From Pyrofollis japonicus (GTDB taxonomy: Archaea; Thermoproteota; Thermoprotei_A; Sulfolobales; Pyrodictiaceae), in NCBI RefSeq assembly GCF_033097485.1, contig NZ_AP028634.1, positions 1,107,126 through 1,171,125 on the forward strand: a DNA stretch of 64,000 nucleotides. The letters are read 5' to 3'. A program made the translations under genes and the position numbers. Each line of letters opens with the position of its first letter. Within the stretch, counting starts at the first letter, position 1. The notes beneath the pieces were generated by a model. It worked only from the letters and a program-made list of their open reading frames with translations, made no database searches and was not told the DNA's origin. Of the stretch, positions 16,913-25,274 are shown one piece after another.

Positions 16913-17764
16913 ATGAAGCGTCAGCGTATCCAGGCGGAGGAGGTGTCTGGGAAGGTGTCACAACAAGCTGCTGCGGCTGAGAAGCCACCAAGCCCGGTAC
17001 AAGACGATATCATATTGTGGACGGAGGGCGTAGTGAAGCGATTCGGCGGCGTAGTCGCTCTCGACGGGGTCTCTGTGCGCATACCTAGGAAGAAGATAAC
17101 TCTCCTAATAGGCCCGAATGGTAGCGGAAAAACCACGCTCGTCAACGTGATAACAGGGTTCTATCCGCCGGATAAGGGCCGGGTAATCTACGAAGGCAAG
17201 GACATAACGGGTAAGCCTCCCCACCTCATAGCGCGCATGGGGATTATAAGGACATTCCAGATACCAAAGCCGTTCATGAACCTCACCGTGCTTGAGAACC
17301 TACTTGCAGCTAACCCGCCGGGGAGCTACGAGAACCCATACCTCGCATGGGTGAGCAAGAGGCGCTGGCTCAACGTTGAGCAAGACGCTGTTGAGAGGGC
17401 TTTTCAGATACTGAAGCTCCTTGGCCTCGAGAACGAGTGGGACCAGAAGGCTACATCGCTCAGCGGTGCTGGGCTCAAGCTACTAGAGGTTGGGAGAGCA
17501 TTGATGAGCGGCGCCAAGCTAATGATAATGGACGAGCCGGCTGCAGGCGTGAACCCCGCGAAAGCCCACGAGATATTCGCTACGCTGACGAGGCTACGCG
17601 ATGAGCACGGGATAACCTTCTTCATAATCGAGCACAGAATAGATATTGCCGCAAAGTACGTTGACTATGCCTACGCGATGGCTCTTGGCAGGGTGATAAG
17701 CGAGGGCTCGCCCGAGAAAGTGCTCCACGATCCACGCGTAATCGAGAGCTACATAGGCTCCTAG
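16913..17764 (+). CDS. Liv-type ABC ATPase 3 (LivG-like) with altered signature
   Basis: A 283-residue LivG-type ATPase. A hydrophilic, Gln/Ala-rich extension of about 30 residues precedes the fold. Walker A GPNGSGKTT is at residues 67-75, RTFQIPKPF marks the LivG insert, Walker B is LMIMDEPAAGVNP, and FIIEHRIDI carries the H-loop histidine. The signature is odd: LSGAG at residues 183-187 instead of LSGGQ, as in the sister ATPase. The altered signature should weaken one of the two composite ATP sites, which is tolerated in asymmetric ABC dimers. The gene follows the binding protein after 148 bases that hold a CCCCTT/AAGGGG hairpin and T-runs. Confidence 0.93.
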   Translation: MKRQRIQAEEVSGKVSQQAAAAEKPPSPVQDDIILWTEGVVKRFGGVVALDGVSVRIPRKKITLLIGPNGSGKTTLVNVITGFYPPDKGRVIYEGKDITGKPPHLIARMGIIRTFQIPKPFMNLTVLENLLAANPPGSYENPYLAWVSKRRWLNVEQDAVERAFQILKLLGLENEWDQKATSLSGAGLKLLEVGRALMSGAKLMIMDEPAAGVNPAKAHEIFATLTRLRDEHGITFFIIEHRIDIAAKYVDYAYAMALGRVISEGSPEKVLHDPRVIESYIGS

Positions 17765-17778
17765 CCAGGTGGTTCATT

Positions 17779-18504
17779 ATGCCTAAGCCAATGCTTGTCC
17801 TTAAGAAGATAAACTCTGGTTACGGGAAGTTCCACATACTCTTCGATATCGACCTTGAGGTTCCCCGCGGCAAGATAACCGTAGTGGTCGGCCCCAATGG
17901 TGCTGGCAAGACAACGCTCCTCAATACTATCTTCGGGCTGGCAACTATTCATAGTGGCCGCATAGTCTACGAGGGCCAAGACATAACTAATGTGCCAGCC
18001 TATAAGAGGGCGAAGATGGGGATGGCTTACACGCTCCAGCTCTTCAACATATTTAGCACGTTGACGGTCAGGGAGAACCTCTTACTAGCAACCTATGATA
18101 TCCCGCCAGATGAGGCCAAGAAGCGCATGGAGGAGGTCTTCCAGCTCTTCCCGAGGCTAAAGGAGCGCCTCTTCCAGAAAGCTGGCACGCTCAGCGGCGG
18201 CGAGAGACAAATGCTCGCCATCGCTATTAGCATGCTCAGGAAGCCGAAGCTAATGCTCCTCGACGAGCCAACGGCGGGCCTCGCGCCCAAGCTAGCCAAG
18301 GAGGTGTTCGAGGCTATAAGGCAGCTAGGCGACCAAGGATACACCATTATCCTTGCCGAGCAGAACGCTAAGGGAGCCCTAGAGATAGGCGACGAGGCAG
18401 TAGTGATTGCAAGCGGCAGGATAGTTGCCAGGGGCAAGGCGCAGGAACTCCTACACGATCGTGACCTTGCGAGGAAGTATCTTGGTCTCGAACTCGAAGC
18501 CTAG
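17779..18504 (+). CDS. Liv-type ABC ATPase 4 (LivF-like)
   Basis: A 241-residue LivF-type ATPase. Walker A GPNGAGKTT is at residues 38-46, the signature is LSGGERQMLAIAISML, Walker B is LMLLDEPTAGLAP, and ILAEQNAKGAL replaces the H-loop histidine as usual for LivF. Because its signature is canonical, the composite site pairing it with the partner Walker A should be intact even if the LivG partner signature is weakened. GGTGGT lies six bases upstream of the ATG, 14 bases after the previous stop. Confidence 0.93.
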   Translation: MPKPMLVLKKINSGYGKFHILFDIDLEVPRGKITVVVGPNGAGKTTLLNTIFGLATIHSGRIVYEGQDITNVPAYKRAKMGMAYTLQLFNIFSTLTVRENLLLATYDIPPDEAKKRMEEVFQLFPRLKERLFQKAGTLSGGERQMLAIAISMLRKPKLMLLDEPTAGLAPKLAKEVFEAIRQLGDQGYTIILAEQNAKGALEIGDEAVVIASGRIVARGKAQELLHDRDLARKYLGLELEA

Positions 18505-18525
18505 GAGTAAAAGGGGTGGAATGGA

Positions 18526-19602
18526 ATGGCTGTCATGAGTATTCAGTCCACGTTTCAAGCTCTCTACTATGCGAGCCTTCTCTCAATACTGAGTGTTGGC
18601 GTAACACTGTCCTATATGACTACGAAGGTTTTCAACTTCGCCCACGTAAGGTTCGCAATGGTCTCGAGCTATGTTGCGGCAACGGTTATTCTACTGCTTG
18701 TCAGAGCCCTAGGAATCCACGGGGACTTTGCATGGAAGCAGGTCGCCGGCCTACAGATGAGGATGCCTCTACCCTGGTGGGTCTACGCTGCGGCACTAGT
18801 AGCGGCGTTTGTTGTTGGTGGGCTCGTAGCCGTGGCACAGTATTATCTCGTCCTGCGTCCGCTTCAGCGCCGCGGAGCAGGAAGCATGGCGCTAATGATA
18901 TCGACGCTTGGATTTGACTTCGTATTGATAGCGATACTGTTCATATACATGACTCTGCCGCAGATAAGGCGTATGACCGCTGAGGCCATACCTCTAATAG
19001 GCAAGGTATCGTTCGATAGCCTCGGCATGGATTCCCTTGATATAGTTATAAGTACGGGCTCTGTTACGATACGCGGAGCCGTCATCTTGGCAATAGTATT
19101 TGCGCTGGCAACCATCATTGGGCTCTACTTGTTGCTCACCCGGACCAAGCTGGGAATAATGATGAGGTCATCGATAGAGAACCCTAGGCTATCGCTAGTG
19201 CTAGGCATAAACGTTGACCGCGTCTTCGCCATAACGTGGTTCATCGCTGGCGCGATAGCCGGGCTAGCAGGCTACCTATTCATCTTCGCAACGGTATACC
19301 TTGCACGTGTATCGCCTACGTCGCCCTCGGACCAGATAATAGTCAGCGTGTTCGCGGGCAGCATTGTTGGTGGCATCAACAGCGTCCCAGGCAGCATAGG
19401 TGGAGGCTTCCTCATAGGCCTCATAGAGAAGTTCTTCGTACCACTACTAAGCGGTGTGACCGGTCCGGGCATAGTTAAGTACGACAAGGTATTCTCGATG
19501 CTCGCGGTAGCGCTGACGCTGCTCTTCATACCAGAGGGACTCGCCTCAGTTAACTGGAGGCGTCTTTTCAGATCAAGGTCTTCATCATCAACATCCGGGT
19601 GA
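18526..19602 (+). CDS. Liv-type ABC permease 3 (LivH-like)
   Basis: A 358-residue LivH-type permease with about eight helices. N-terminal motifs are SILSVGVTLSYMTTKVFNFA, mid-protein LLTRTKLGIMMRSSIENPRL is the ATPase-coupling segment, and GSIVGGINSVPGSIGGGFL follows. An insertion of about 30 residues after the second helix (LGIHGDFAWKQVAGLQ) makes it longer than permease 1. The tail is Arg/Ser-rich (RLFRSRSSSSTSG). GGGGTGG upstream supports the ATG; an alternative ATG three codons in is possible. It sits 21 bases after the ATPase gene. Confidence 0.92.
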   Translation: MAVMSIQSTFQALYYASLLSILSVGVTLSYMTTKVFNFAHVRFAMVSSYVAATVILLLVRALGIHGDFAWKQVAGLQMRMPLPWWVYAAALVAAFVVGGLVAVAQYYLVLRPLQRRGAGSMALMISTLGFDFVLIAILFIYMTLPQIRRMTAEAIPLIGKVSFDSLGMDSLDIVISTGSVTIRGAVILAIVFALATIIGLYLLLTRTKLGIMMRSSIENPRLSLVLGINVDRVFAITWFIAGAIAGLAGYLFIFATVYLARVSPTSPSDQIIVSVFAGSIVGGINSVPGSIGGGFLIGLIEKFFVPLLSGVTGPGIVKYDKVFSMLAVALTLLFIPEGLASVNWRRLFRSRSSSSTSG

Positions 19603-19622
19603 TAATGGGGAGGTGGTACTAG

Positions 19623-20741
19623 ATGGTTAATGCGGTTGCGCTTGCGGAACAAGTATTCTCGTTCATAGGCGTATACGCGATCGTCACATTAGCGCTGAAT
19701 ATCAAGGCAGGGCACACCGGTATACCGGACTTCGGCCACGCAATGTTCTTCGGTATAGGCGGCATAGTTGTTGGCAACCTTGCAGCCCACTTGGCTGCAG
19801 CGCTCGCAGCTGGATCTGTTCCAGGTGTGTCTGTTTCCGGAGTACTTGCCAACAATACTGCCACTCTGAATGCCCTCAACACTCAGTACTTCCCGAGCCA
19901 CCCAGGGGTTGCGATAGGCCTCATACTGTTCGCCATAGTTGTCGCCCTCGTGCTCGGAGGCATAGTGGGCTGGCTGGCAAGCTTACCAGCACTCAGGCTG
20001 CGGGGCGAGTACTTGGCAATACTGTTGTTAGCGACAGCTGAGGCTGTGAGAATATTCGTCACTTACACAAAGCAGATAATGGGAAGCACGCCGACGGTTG
20101 GCCTATCAACACCAGATCTCTTCGCCTGGGCCGGCGACTCCGGTGCTGCGGCAACAGTGTTCACAGTGCTAATGGCGATTATAGTGTTCATAGTGTTTGA
20201 GCGCATACACAACTCGCCAGCTGGCAGGCTCTTCAGAGCGGTAAGAGACGACGAGGACGCCGCAAAGGCCCTCGGAAGAGACGTCGTGGTCGTCAGAAGA
20301 GACGCAATGATAATAGGCAGTGCGGTCGCAGCCCTCGGAGGCGTAGTATACGCGCTAAACCCGTTCCTAGGCGGAGGCGCCGTTGCAGCAGCATCAATAT
20401 TCAACAGAGTATTCTGGACCTTCTGGCCCTGGGCCCTCATGATACTCGGCGGCATGGCCAGCAACCGCGGAGTAGTAGCGGCGACAATCCTTGTAGGCGT
20501 GCTCCTCGTGTGGCCTATCCGCGTCTACAAGGTACAGCTAGCAGAAGCTCTTGGAGCAAGCGCGCTAGGATTAGACCCCAATAGCTTCGCGAACGCATTA
20601 GAATACCTGCTGCTAGGACTTCTAATAATACTGGCACTAGCATTGAAGCCCGAAGGAATAATACCAGAGCCGCCAAGCAAGACGCTAGACTTCAAACAAT
20701 TCGCCAAAAGAGTACTAGGGAAAGACTCAGAAGCTCAGTAA
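19623..20741 (+). CDS. Liv-type ABC permease 4 (LivM-like)
   Basis: A 372-residue LivM-type permease, last gene of the second cassette. Motifs include NIKAGHTGIPDFGHAMFFGI, LPALRLRGEYLAILLLATAE and the coupling segment GRLFRAVRDDEDAAKALGRD. An extracytoplasmic loop rich in Ala/Ser/Val (SVPGVSVSGVLANNTATLN) follows the second helix. The C-terminus PSKTLDFKQFAKRVLGKD shares the SKTLDFK motif with the other LivM. GGGGAGGTGG precedes the ATG. T-rich sequence (GGTTTTTTATC) after the stop likely terminates the operon. Confidence 0.92.
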   Translation: MVNAVALAEQVFSFIGVYAIVTLALNIKAGHTGIPDFGHAMFFGIGGIVVGNLAAHLAAALAAGSVPGVSVSGVLANNTATLNALNTQYFPSHPGVAIGLILFAIVVALVLGGIVGWLASLPALRLRGEYLAILLLATAEAVRIFVTYTKQIMGSTPTVGLSTPDLFAWAGDSGAAATVFTVLMAIIVFIVFERIHNSPAGRLFRAVRDDEDAAKALGRDVVVVRRDAMIIGSAVAALGGVVYALNPFLGGGAVAAASIFNRVFWTFWPWALMILGGMASNRGVVAATILVGVLLVWPIRVYKVQLAEALGASALGLDPNSFANALEYLLLGLLIILALALKPEGIIPEPPSKTLDFKQFAKRVLGKDSEAQ

Positions 20742-21021
20742 AGTTTTAGCAGAGAGTTTAGTAGAGCTTCCCCATAGGTTTTTTATCATCAAAATCTGAT
20801 TGTATTCTAATATATGTATGTCTTCTTGTCTTCACCTTCAACTAGGTTATAGGAAACTCGCTTTTTGTCTCAGCATATATTGGATACAAAATAATGGTAC
20901 AATAGCATATGGTGCCTGGTATAGATAAATTTATGATCTAGAGGTTATAGCTCGTTTTCGTCCTTAAGCATTTTAGAAGGTCGGCGAGGCAACCCTTGCA
21001 ACTCATTGGCTGCAATTACTG

Positions 21022-21948
21022 TTACTCGAATTTGCTATGAACAGTATAATTCTCAGCAATTCTTTCATCGGCTATGCCCGGCTTAGCTTTCAACAGCCAC
21101 TCTGCATACTCTCGGTCACTACCACGTATATGAGTTTCAAGAAGCTCAGCTGTGTCAGCCACAGCCTCTATTACTTTGTCTAGTTTATCGTCTTGAACGA
21201 GTCTGCCCACGAGACCAAGTAATGTTGCGTGTTCCTTACGTAGCTCATCAATACCAGGGTAGCCAAGTTTCTCTAATACATATTCTTCATCATCTATGTG
21301 CTGTCTAAGAACATCTATGAAAATCTTTATGCGTTTCTCTATTTCCTTGTACTCGGCTCCAACAAGGATATACCTATACATGTTATTAAAAGCATTTATG
21401 AGCGACATGTGTTCTCTGTCAAGGCCTTGTACGTATACGCTTAGCCTGGGACCCCAGGCTATCGGTCTCCAATATAAGTGGTAGAATACGGCCCTTACTT
21501 TTCCGACATAGCTTACGGCCTGGTTTATTGCTTCAAGCCCATATATATCTCCCTGCCTAATACTGCTTACCCGTGCACCCGTAATGACAGCATAGTATGC
21601 TAGGAGCCAAGCCTCCCACTCACTGCCTTGGACATTTATAAGATATATCGATTTGAGTGAACCGGGTCTTTTTACTAGTTTGTTTCTCAGCTCGTCTAGA
21701 GACCCTCTAAGTTCAACTATTTTCTCCTCATCCTTTACGCCCAGCTTTTCTGCGATGATCCGTGGTTTTCGGAGTATAGGGCTTGTTTCCTCTATGTAGC
21801 GTGAGACGAAATTGTATGGTGGGACGAGTATTGTTGGATAAGGCTGTTCCTCAGCAATCTCGGGAATCAAGCCCTCTTTCAGAATTTTCTTGGCCCTAGG
21901 ATCCCTTATGATTCTGCGAAAAAGCTTTCCGAAAGGCATCGACTGCAC
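21022..21948 (-). CDS. Protein with C-terminal hemerythrin-like domain
   Basis: A 308-residue protein. Residues about 175-290 resemble the four-helix hemerythrin fold, which binds a diiron centre and O2 or senses redox. Visible ligands are H180, H217 with E221 (HIDDE), H240, and H273 with D278 (THIRGSD). The histidine normally found four residues before H240 is L236, so one of the five His ligands is missing. The N-terminal 170 residues are basic, mixed alpha/beta, and unrecognised. AT-rich promoter-like sequence lies upstream. No chemotaxis or signalling gene is adjacent. The hemerythrin assignment rests on spacing of ligands, not on a search. Confidence 0.55.
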   Translation of the reverse strand: MQSMPFGKLFRRIIRDPRAKKILKEGLIPEIAEEQPYPTILVPPYNFVSRYIEETSPILRKPRIIAEKLGVKDEEKIVELRGSLDELRNKLVKRPGSLKSIYLINVQGSEWEAWLLAYYAVITGARVSSIRQGDIYGLEAINQAVSYVGKVRAVFYHLYWRPIAWGPRLSVYVQGLDREHMSLINAFNNMYRYILVGAEYKEIEKRIKIFIDVLRQHIDDEEYVLEKLGYPGIDELRKEHATLLGLVGRLVQDDKLDKVIEAVADTAELLETHIRGSDREYAEWLLKAKPGIADERIAENYTVHSKFE

Positions 21949-22088
21949 CAGTACTTTTGTGTACTTTAATGCTAATGGTTAATAAGTAGTAGTGATTACA
22001 TAATATATTGCTTGTTTAATAAACGTATATATTGAGTCACTATAAGAGAATGGGTTAAAGGATACAGCATTTTATAGAGTTTTCGAGC

Positions 22089-22148
22089 TCAGTGCTCGGC
22101 CGGATTCTTCACCGCCCTTCGGCTAAGCATAATCCCCGGCTCATCATC
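22089..22148 (-). ncRNA. Candidate C/D-box guide RNA
   Basis: On the minus strand: C box GATGATGA, an 18-base guide, D'-like CCGA, a 5-base spacer, C'-like GGTGAAG, a 14-base guide, and a perfect D box CTGA. The 60-base length and spacing match archaeal C/D sRNAs that direct 2'-O-methylation of rRNA or tRNA. A TATA-like ATAATTCA lies about 20-25 bases upstream. The terminal stem is weak. Guide 2 (AATCCGGCCGAGCA) and guide 1 (ending ATTATGCTTAG) could not be matched to a target without rRNA sequence. The remaining part of this 338-base gap is AT-rich promoter sequence for the flanking divergent genes. Confidence 0.4.
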
Positions 22149-22286
22149 GCGGAGATACGTGAATTATCCCATCAATACTCGCGTATTTCCCGAGCATATA
22201 CACCGGATTGAATTCTTCTCCTAAGCGTAGTGCCTTACCCCTCTTATTTACATCATTCAGTAAAATACGCTGTGCGGGTGGGATAA

Positions 22287-22685
22287 TTGGCGCTTACCTC
22301 CTCTAGCCCCGTTCTAGTGGTTGGTGTTGACGCAGCTCGGCCAGAGGAGAGAGCGAAGGCATTCTCTGTTCTAAGGTATGCGATAATCGCACGGCTACTG
22401 TTGGCTCCTACGCCGCTTCACCAACTAATAGAGGACCTAGTCATGCTGAGGGAAGCGGGTTTCCTGCCTCCTGCGTTCACGCTCAGAGACATACTAGAAG
22501 AGGTTGAACTCTACGAGGCTCTTGGCCTTATATACGAGAACGATGAAGGCTTGCTCACTGTTAACACGGAGATGCTCAGCGACGAGGAAATAGTTGTGCG
22601 CATAGAGAACGTATTGCTAGGAATGGCTGACTTGATAAGCTCAGGCCTCCCCCTGCCGCCACGCAGCGTGGCTGCTGTAGCCTAG
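22287..22685 (+). CDS. Hypothetical protein
   Basis: A 132-residue acidic, Leu/Glu-rich protein starting at TTG with GGGTGGG four bases upstream. I do not recognise a family. A mostly helical middle (LHQLIEDLVMLREAGFLP, LRDILEEVELYEALGLIYEN) alternates hydrophobic and charged residues. The segment around RDILEEVELYEALGLI could be a winged-helix-like fold, but no recognition helix stands out. It is convergent with the anchored coiled-coil protein that follows and divergent from the hemerythrin-like gene. Confidence 0.6.
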   Translation: MALTSSSPVLVVGVDAARPEERAKAFSVLRYAIIARLLLAPTPLHQLIEDLVMLREAGFLPPAFTLRDILEEVELYEALGLIYENDEGLLTVNTEMLSDEEIVVRIENVLLGMADLISSGLPLPPRSVAAVA

Positions 22686-22738
22686 GTATAGTGTTATTCA
22701 TCGATAATTATTCGGTGATTGCGCTAGAACTATACACA

Positions 22739-23356
22739 TTATTTGCAGGCACTGGTTTCGTTCATCCTTATTCTCTTCAAGTCTATTACTATGCTCTCGG
22801 ATAGCTTCTCTAACTTGGCGGCAGACCGGTTGACAAGCTTAAACCAGTCTCCTTTAGTGCTATGGGTCCTTGTGGCATTTGCTAAGTATTTTTCTAAGTC
22901 TTTAAGCCCGTCCTCGAGTACTCGAAGCCTATCGAGATACATGTCTTTGAGCGCTTTGTATGCGCATTCATTTCCAACTGTGGCTGCATACATGTTTATT
23001 GCACGAAGTAAAAGCCTTAGCTCTTCGATAAGGCTGTTTAAGCGATATATTACGTTGTTGGGTTCTCCGTTGCCGCCATAGACTATTACTGAGTCAATAG
23101 TAGAGGCATACCCGGCAACAATTACTGCACAGCTGAAGCTATCCGTATAGTTATTCTCCAACGTATATGTTATAAGCCCTAGCGCTTCCAGGAGGTTATC
23201 TAGGCGCTCCCTTAGCTCCCTTAGTTCGATATATACTAGCTTCTCTTGTAGGCTCTTAGCGGAACTATGGGCGTAGTAGCCGTAGTAAATGCTGATAAGT
23301 ATTATGGTTAAGCCTATTGCGAAGAAGGCTCTGGCGCCATTCTTCTGCAAAAACAC
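22739..23356 (-). CDS. Membrane-anchored helical protein, unknown function
   Basis: A 205-residue protein with one N-terminal transmembrane helix (AFFAIGLTIILISIYYGYYA), likely a signal anchor, followed by an outside domain rich in leucine heptads such as LRELRERLDNLLEALGLI and LRVLEDGLKDLEKYL. Three cysteines outside the membrane could form disulfides, and N-glycosylation sequons (NYT, NAT, NRS, NET) fit an extracellular location. The start is GTG. No family is recognised. It might be a cell-surface or sensor-like protein, but nothing adjacent supports that. Confidence 0.6.
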   Translation of the reverse strand: MFLQKNGARAFFAIGLTIILISIYYGYYAHSSAKSLQEKLVYIELRELRERLDNLLEALGLITYTLENNYTDSFSCAVIVAGYASTIDSVIVYGGNGEPNNVIYRLNSLIEELRLLLRAINMYAATVGNECAYKALKDMYLDRLRVLEDGLKDLEKYLANATRTHSTKGDWFKLVNRSAAKLEKLSESIVIDLKRIRMNETSACK

Positions 23357-23419
23357 GTACTTGCACCACGTGGCAAAAAGGCTTCAAGACATGTATTATT
23401 TTCTTGCCTATTCCTTGGG

Positions 23420-24016
23420 CTAGCTTAGTAGCTTGTCTAAGAGCTTTTTTGCCTCAGTCCTAAACTCCTCTATGCTTTTTTCCTCGTTGACGAGCATGTG
23501 GTCCGCAAGAGCTATGACGTTTCCGAGCCCGAAGCCGAGCTCCGTTAGGTCGCGTGCGACAAAGTCCTCCCAGGTCTTGGGGTCGCCGGGTCGTCCCCGC
23601 CTCCTTATCCTCTCGAACCGTGTCCGTGGAGACGCGTGTACAGCGACTATGATTACTTCGCCGTAGCGGCGGAACACGTTTACCTCGTCTAGGCTCCTCA
23701 CACCGTCCACGAGCACGACGCTATTATTAGTTCTCCTTATTTTCTCCGCGGTCCTCTCAGCGACAACCGTGGGGCCGTATTCTTCCCTAAGCTTCTTGGC
23801 AACCATGTTGAGATTGCTGGGTGTGGGTTCAAGCCCCCTTCTCGCCGCTTCTTCGCGGACTACGTCACCCATAACGAAAACGGGTATTCCCATCTCCTTG
23901 GCGATGCTAGATACTATTGACTTCCCGCTTCCAGGCATACCGGCTACAAGGACTATGATCCTATGGGCTCCGGGCTCCAATACTCGCCCAATTACTAAGG
24001 GTTCGGGTAAGAACAA
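23420..24016 (-). CDS. UPF0200-family nucleotide kinase-like protein
   Basis: A 198-residue P-loop protein related to nucleoside-monophosphate and dephospho-CoA kinases. Walker A GMPGSGKS is at residues 26-33, followed by FVMGDVVREEAARRGL, a nucleotide-monophosphate-binding-like segment, and VLVDGVRSLDEV, a Walker B-like strand. The lid region RIRRRGRPGDPKTW is Arg-rich. The family is archaea-wide with no proven substrate. It follows the UPF0201 gene on the same strand after about 43 bases, a pairing conserved in archaea as far as I recall. An operon is therefore likely. Confidence 0.85.
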   Translation of the reverse strand: MFLPEPLVIGRVLEPGAHRIIVLVAGMPGSGKSIVSSIAKEMGIPVFVMGDVVREEAARRGLEPTPSNLNMVAKKLREEYGPTVVAERTAEKIRRTNNSVVLVDGVRSLDEVNVFRRYGEVIIVAVHASPRTRFERIRRRGRPGDPKTWEDFVARDLTELGFGLGNVIALADHMLVNEEKSIEEFRTEAKKLLDKLLS

Positions 24017-24059
24017 GGCTCATTATTTAAGGAGAGCGCCGAAACCCAGAGGAGAGCCT

Positions 24060-24497
24060 CTAGTCCTCTGGCATGGGGTTCTCGTAGATAGGCCTACCCA
24101 TCTTGGTTGGAGGCGCTAGCCAGTCAACCACGGCTCTGGGGTCGCTGTGCTCTATCGTGAACACAATTGGGCCTAGAGGAGCCTCGGCGTCAAGGTCTAC
24201 TAGGCTGACCCTGCCGACGAAAGCTGCCTGCTTGTTCAGCTTAAACACTAGCAGCCCCCTGTCTATGCCTCTCAGCATGTAGCTACGGGCAGCGTCGAGT
24301 ATGCGCTCCATTCGCAGCTTTTCGTGGAGCTTGACGAGGCCTCTAAGACTATAGGACTCAGCCACTACCAGCTGATAGCCTCCTCCCAAGTCCTCCACGT
24401 GGATAATGTCTGGCATGAAGACGTTCAGTATGGCCTTCTTAACCCTCTCAACGTCCTCTGTGGGGCGTACCTCTGCCTCAACCCTTACACGAGCCAT
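24060..24497 (-). CDS. UPF0201-family protein
   Basis: A 145-residue archaeal protein of the UPF0201 family (COG1325). Its N-terminus VRVEAEVRPTEDVERVKKAI is diagnostic, followed by a beta-alpha fold similar to the ribosomal-protein/RNA-binding type. The start is the ATG with GGCGGAT just upstream; a longer in-frame start adds 15 residues with no ribosome site. The family has been suggested to bind RNA, but this is not demonstrated by the sequence. It is first of a two-gene unit with UPF0200. Confidence 0.82.
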   Translation of the reverse strand: MARVRVEAEVRPTEDVERVKKAILNVFMPDIIHVEDLGGGYQLVVAESYSLRGLVKLHEKLRMERILDAARSYMLRGIDRGLLVFKLNKQAAFVGRVSLVDLDAEAPLGPIVFTIEHSDPRAVVDWLAPPTKMGRPIYENPMPED

Positions 24498-24770
24498 GAT
24501 CCGCCAATCCCTTATAAAGGATGAGGGCCCGGAGCCCCCCATATAGTTTGCCTAAGTGGGTGCCGTAGCTCTTCAGCCCAGGCTGCCTTCATCGTGCTTG
24601 ATTTAGCTATGACGCCTTTGCAAGCTTGTCCGCGTAGCCGAGTCTCAGGGGAATCTCTAGCCCAGAAAAGAACAATGCCCGTGACCCCCCTACTAGGAAG
24701 CTTCATTACTCTGCCTAGAGAACATATAGAAAAACATACCGGGCAAAGCAAGAACAGGAGGGGAATAGAC

Positions 24771-25274
24771 ATGGCCGAGGTCACGGAGAATATTCTTGAG
24801 GAGCTTCGGAAAGTTATAGCCGAGACACCGTGTCCGGGCTGGGCTCATGCCCCGCACCCTGCCGACGTGATAATAGTTGCTAAGGGCAGGACTATAGAGG
24901 AGGCCTTTGAGCAGGCAGCAATAGGGGTCTACGAGGTAATAACTGACACGTCTAAGGTTGAGCCCCTTGAGGAGAGAAGCATAGAGGATGAGGGCGAGGA
25001 TCTCGAGCAGCTACTCTATCGCTGGATAGAGGATCTCTTGTTCTATACTGATAGCGAGGGCCTCGTCTTCTCAAAGTTCAAGGTGGAGCCCATAGAGAAG
25101 GCCGCCGATGAGCAAGGAAACCTGATCCTCAGGCTCAGGGCAAAGGCCTGGGGCGAGAAACTGACACCCGGCAAGCACCCAACCAGGACAGTGGTAAAGG
25201 CGATGACGTACGCGATGATGGAGATAGTGAAGGAGAACGGGTGCTGGAGGGTACAATTCGTGGTAGATATCTAG
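24771..25274 (+). CDS. Archease, RNA-ligase activator
   Basis: A 167-residue archease, the chaperone-like cofactor that stimulates RtcB in tRNA splicing and RNA ligation. Family landmarks are the HPADVIIVAKGRTIEEAFEQ segment, EDLEQLLYRWIEDLLFYTD, and the C-terminal HPTRTVVKAMTYAMMEI followed by VQFVVDI. Archaeal archeases are about 140 residues; this one has a slightly longer N-terminus with a CPGW motif. GGAGGGG before the ATG fixes the start; an upstream open frame is ignored. No rtcB is in the window. The 3' end overlaps the next gene by 34 bases. Confidence 0.92.
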   Translation: MAEVTENILEELRKVIAETPCPGWAHAPHPADVIIVAKGRTIEEAFEQAAIGVYEVITDTSKVEPLEERSIEDEGEDLEQLLYRWIEDLLFYTDSEGLVFSKFKVEPIEKAADEQGNLILRLRAKAWGEKLTPGKHPTRTVVKAMTYAMMEIVKENGCWRVQFVVDI

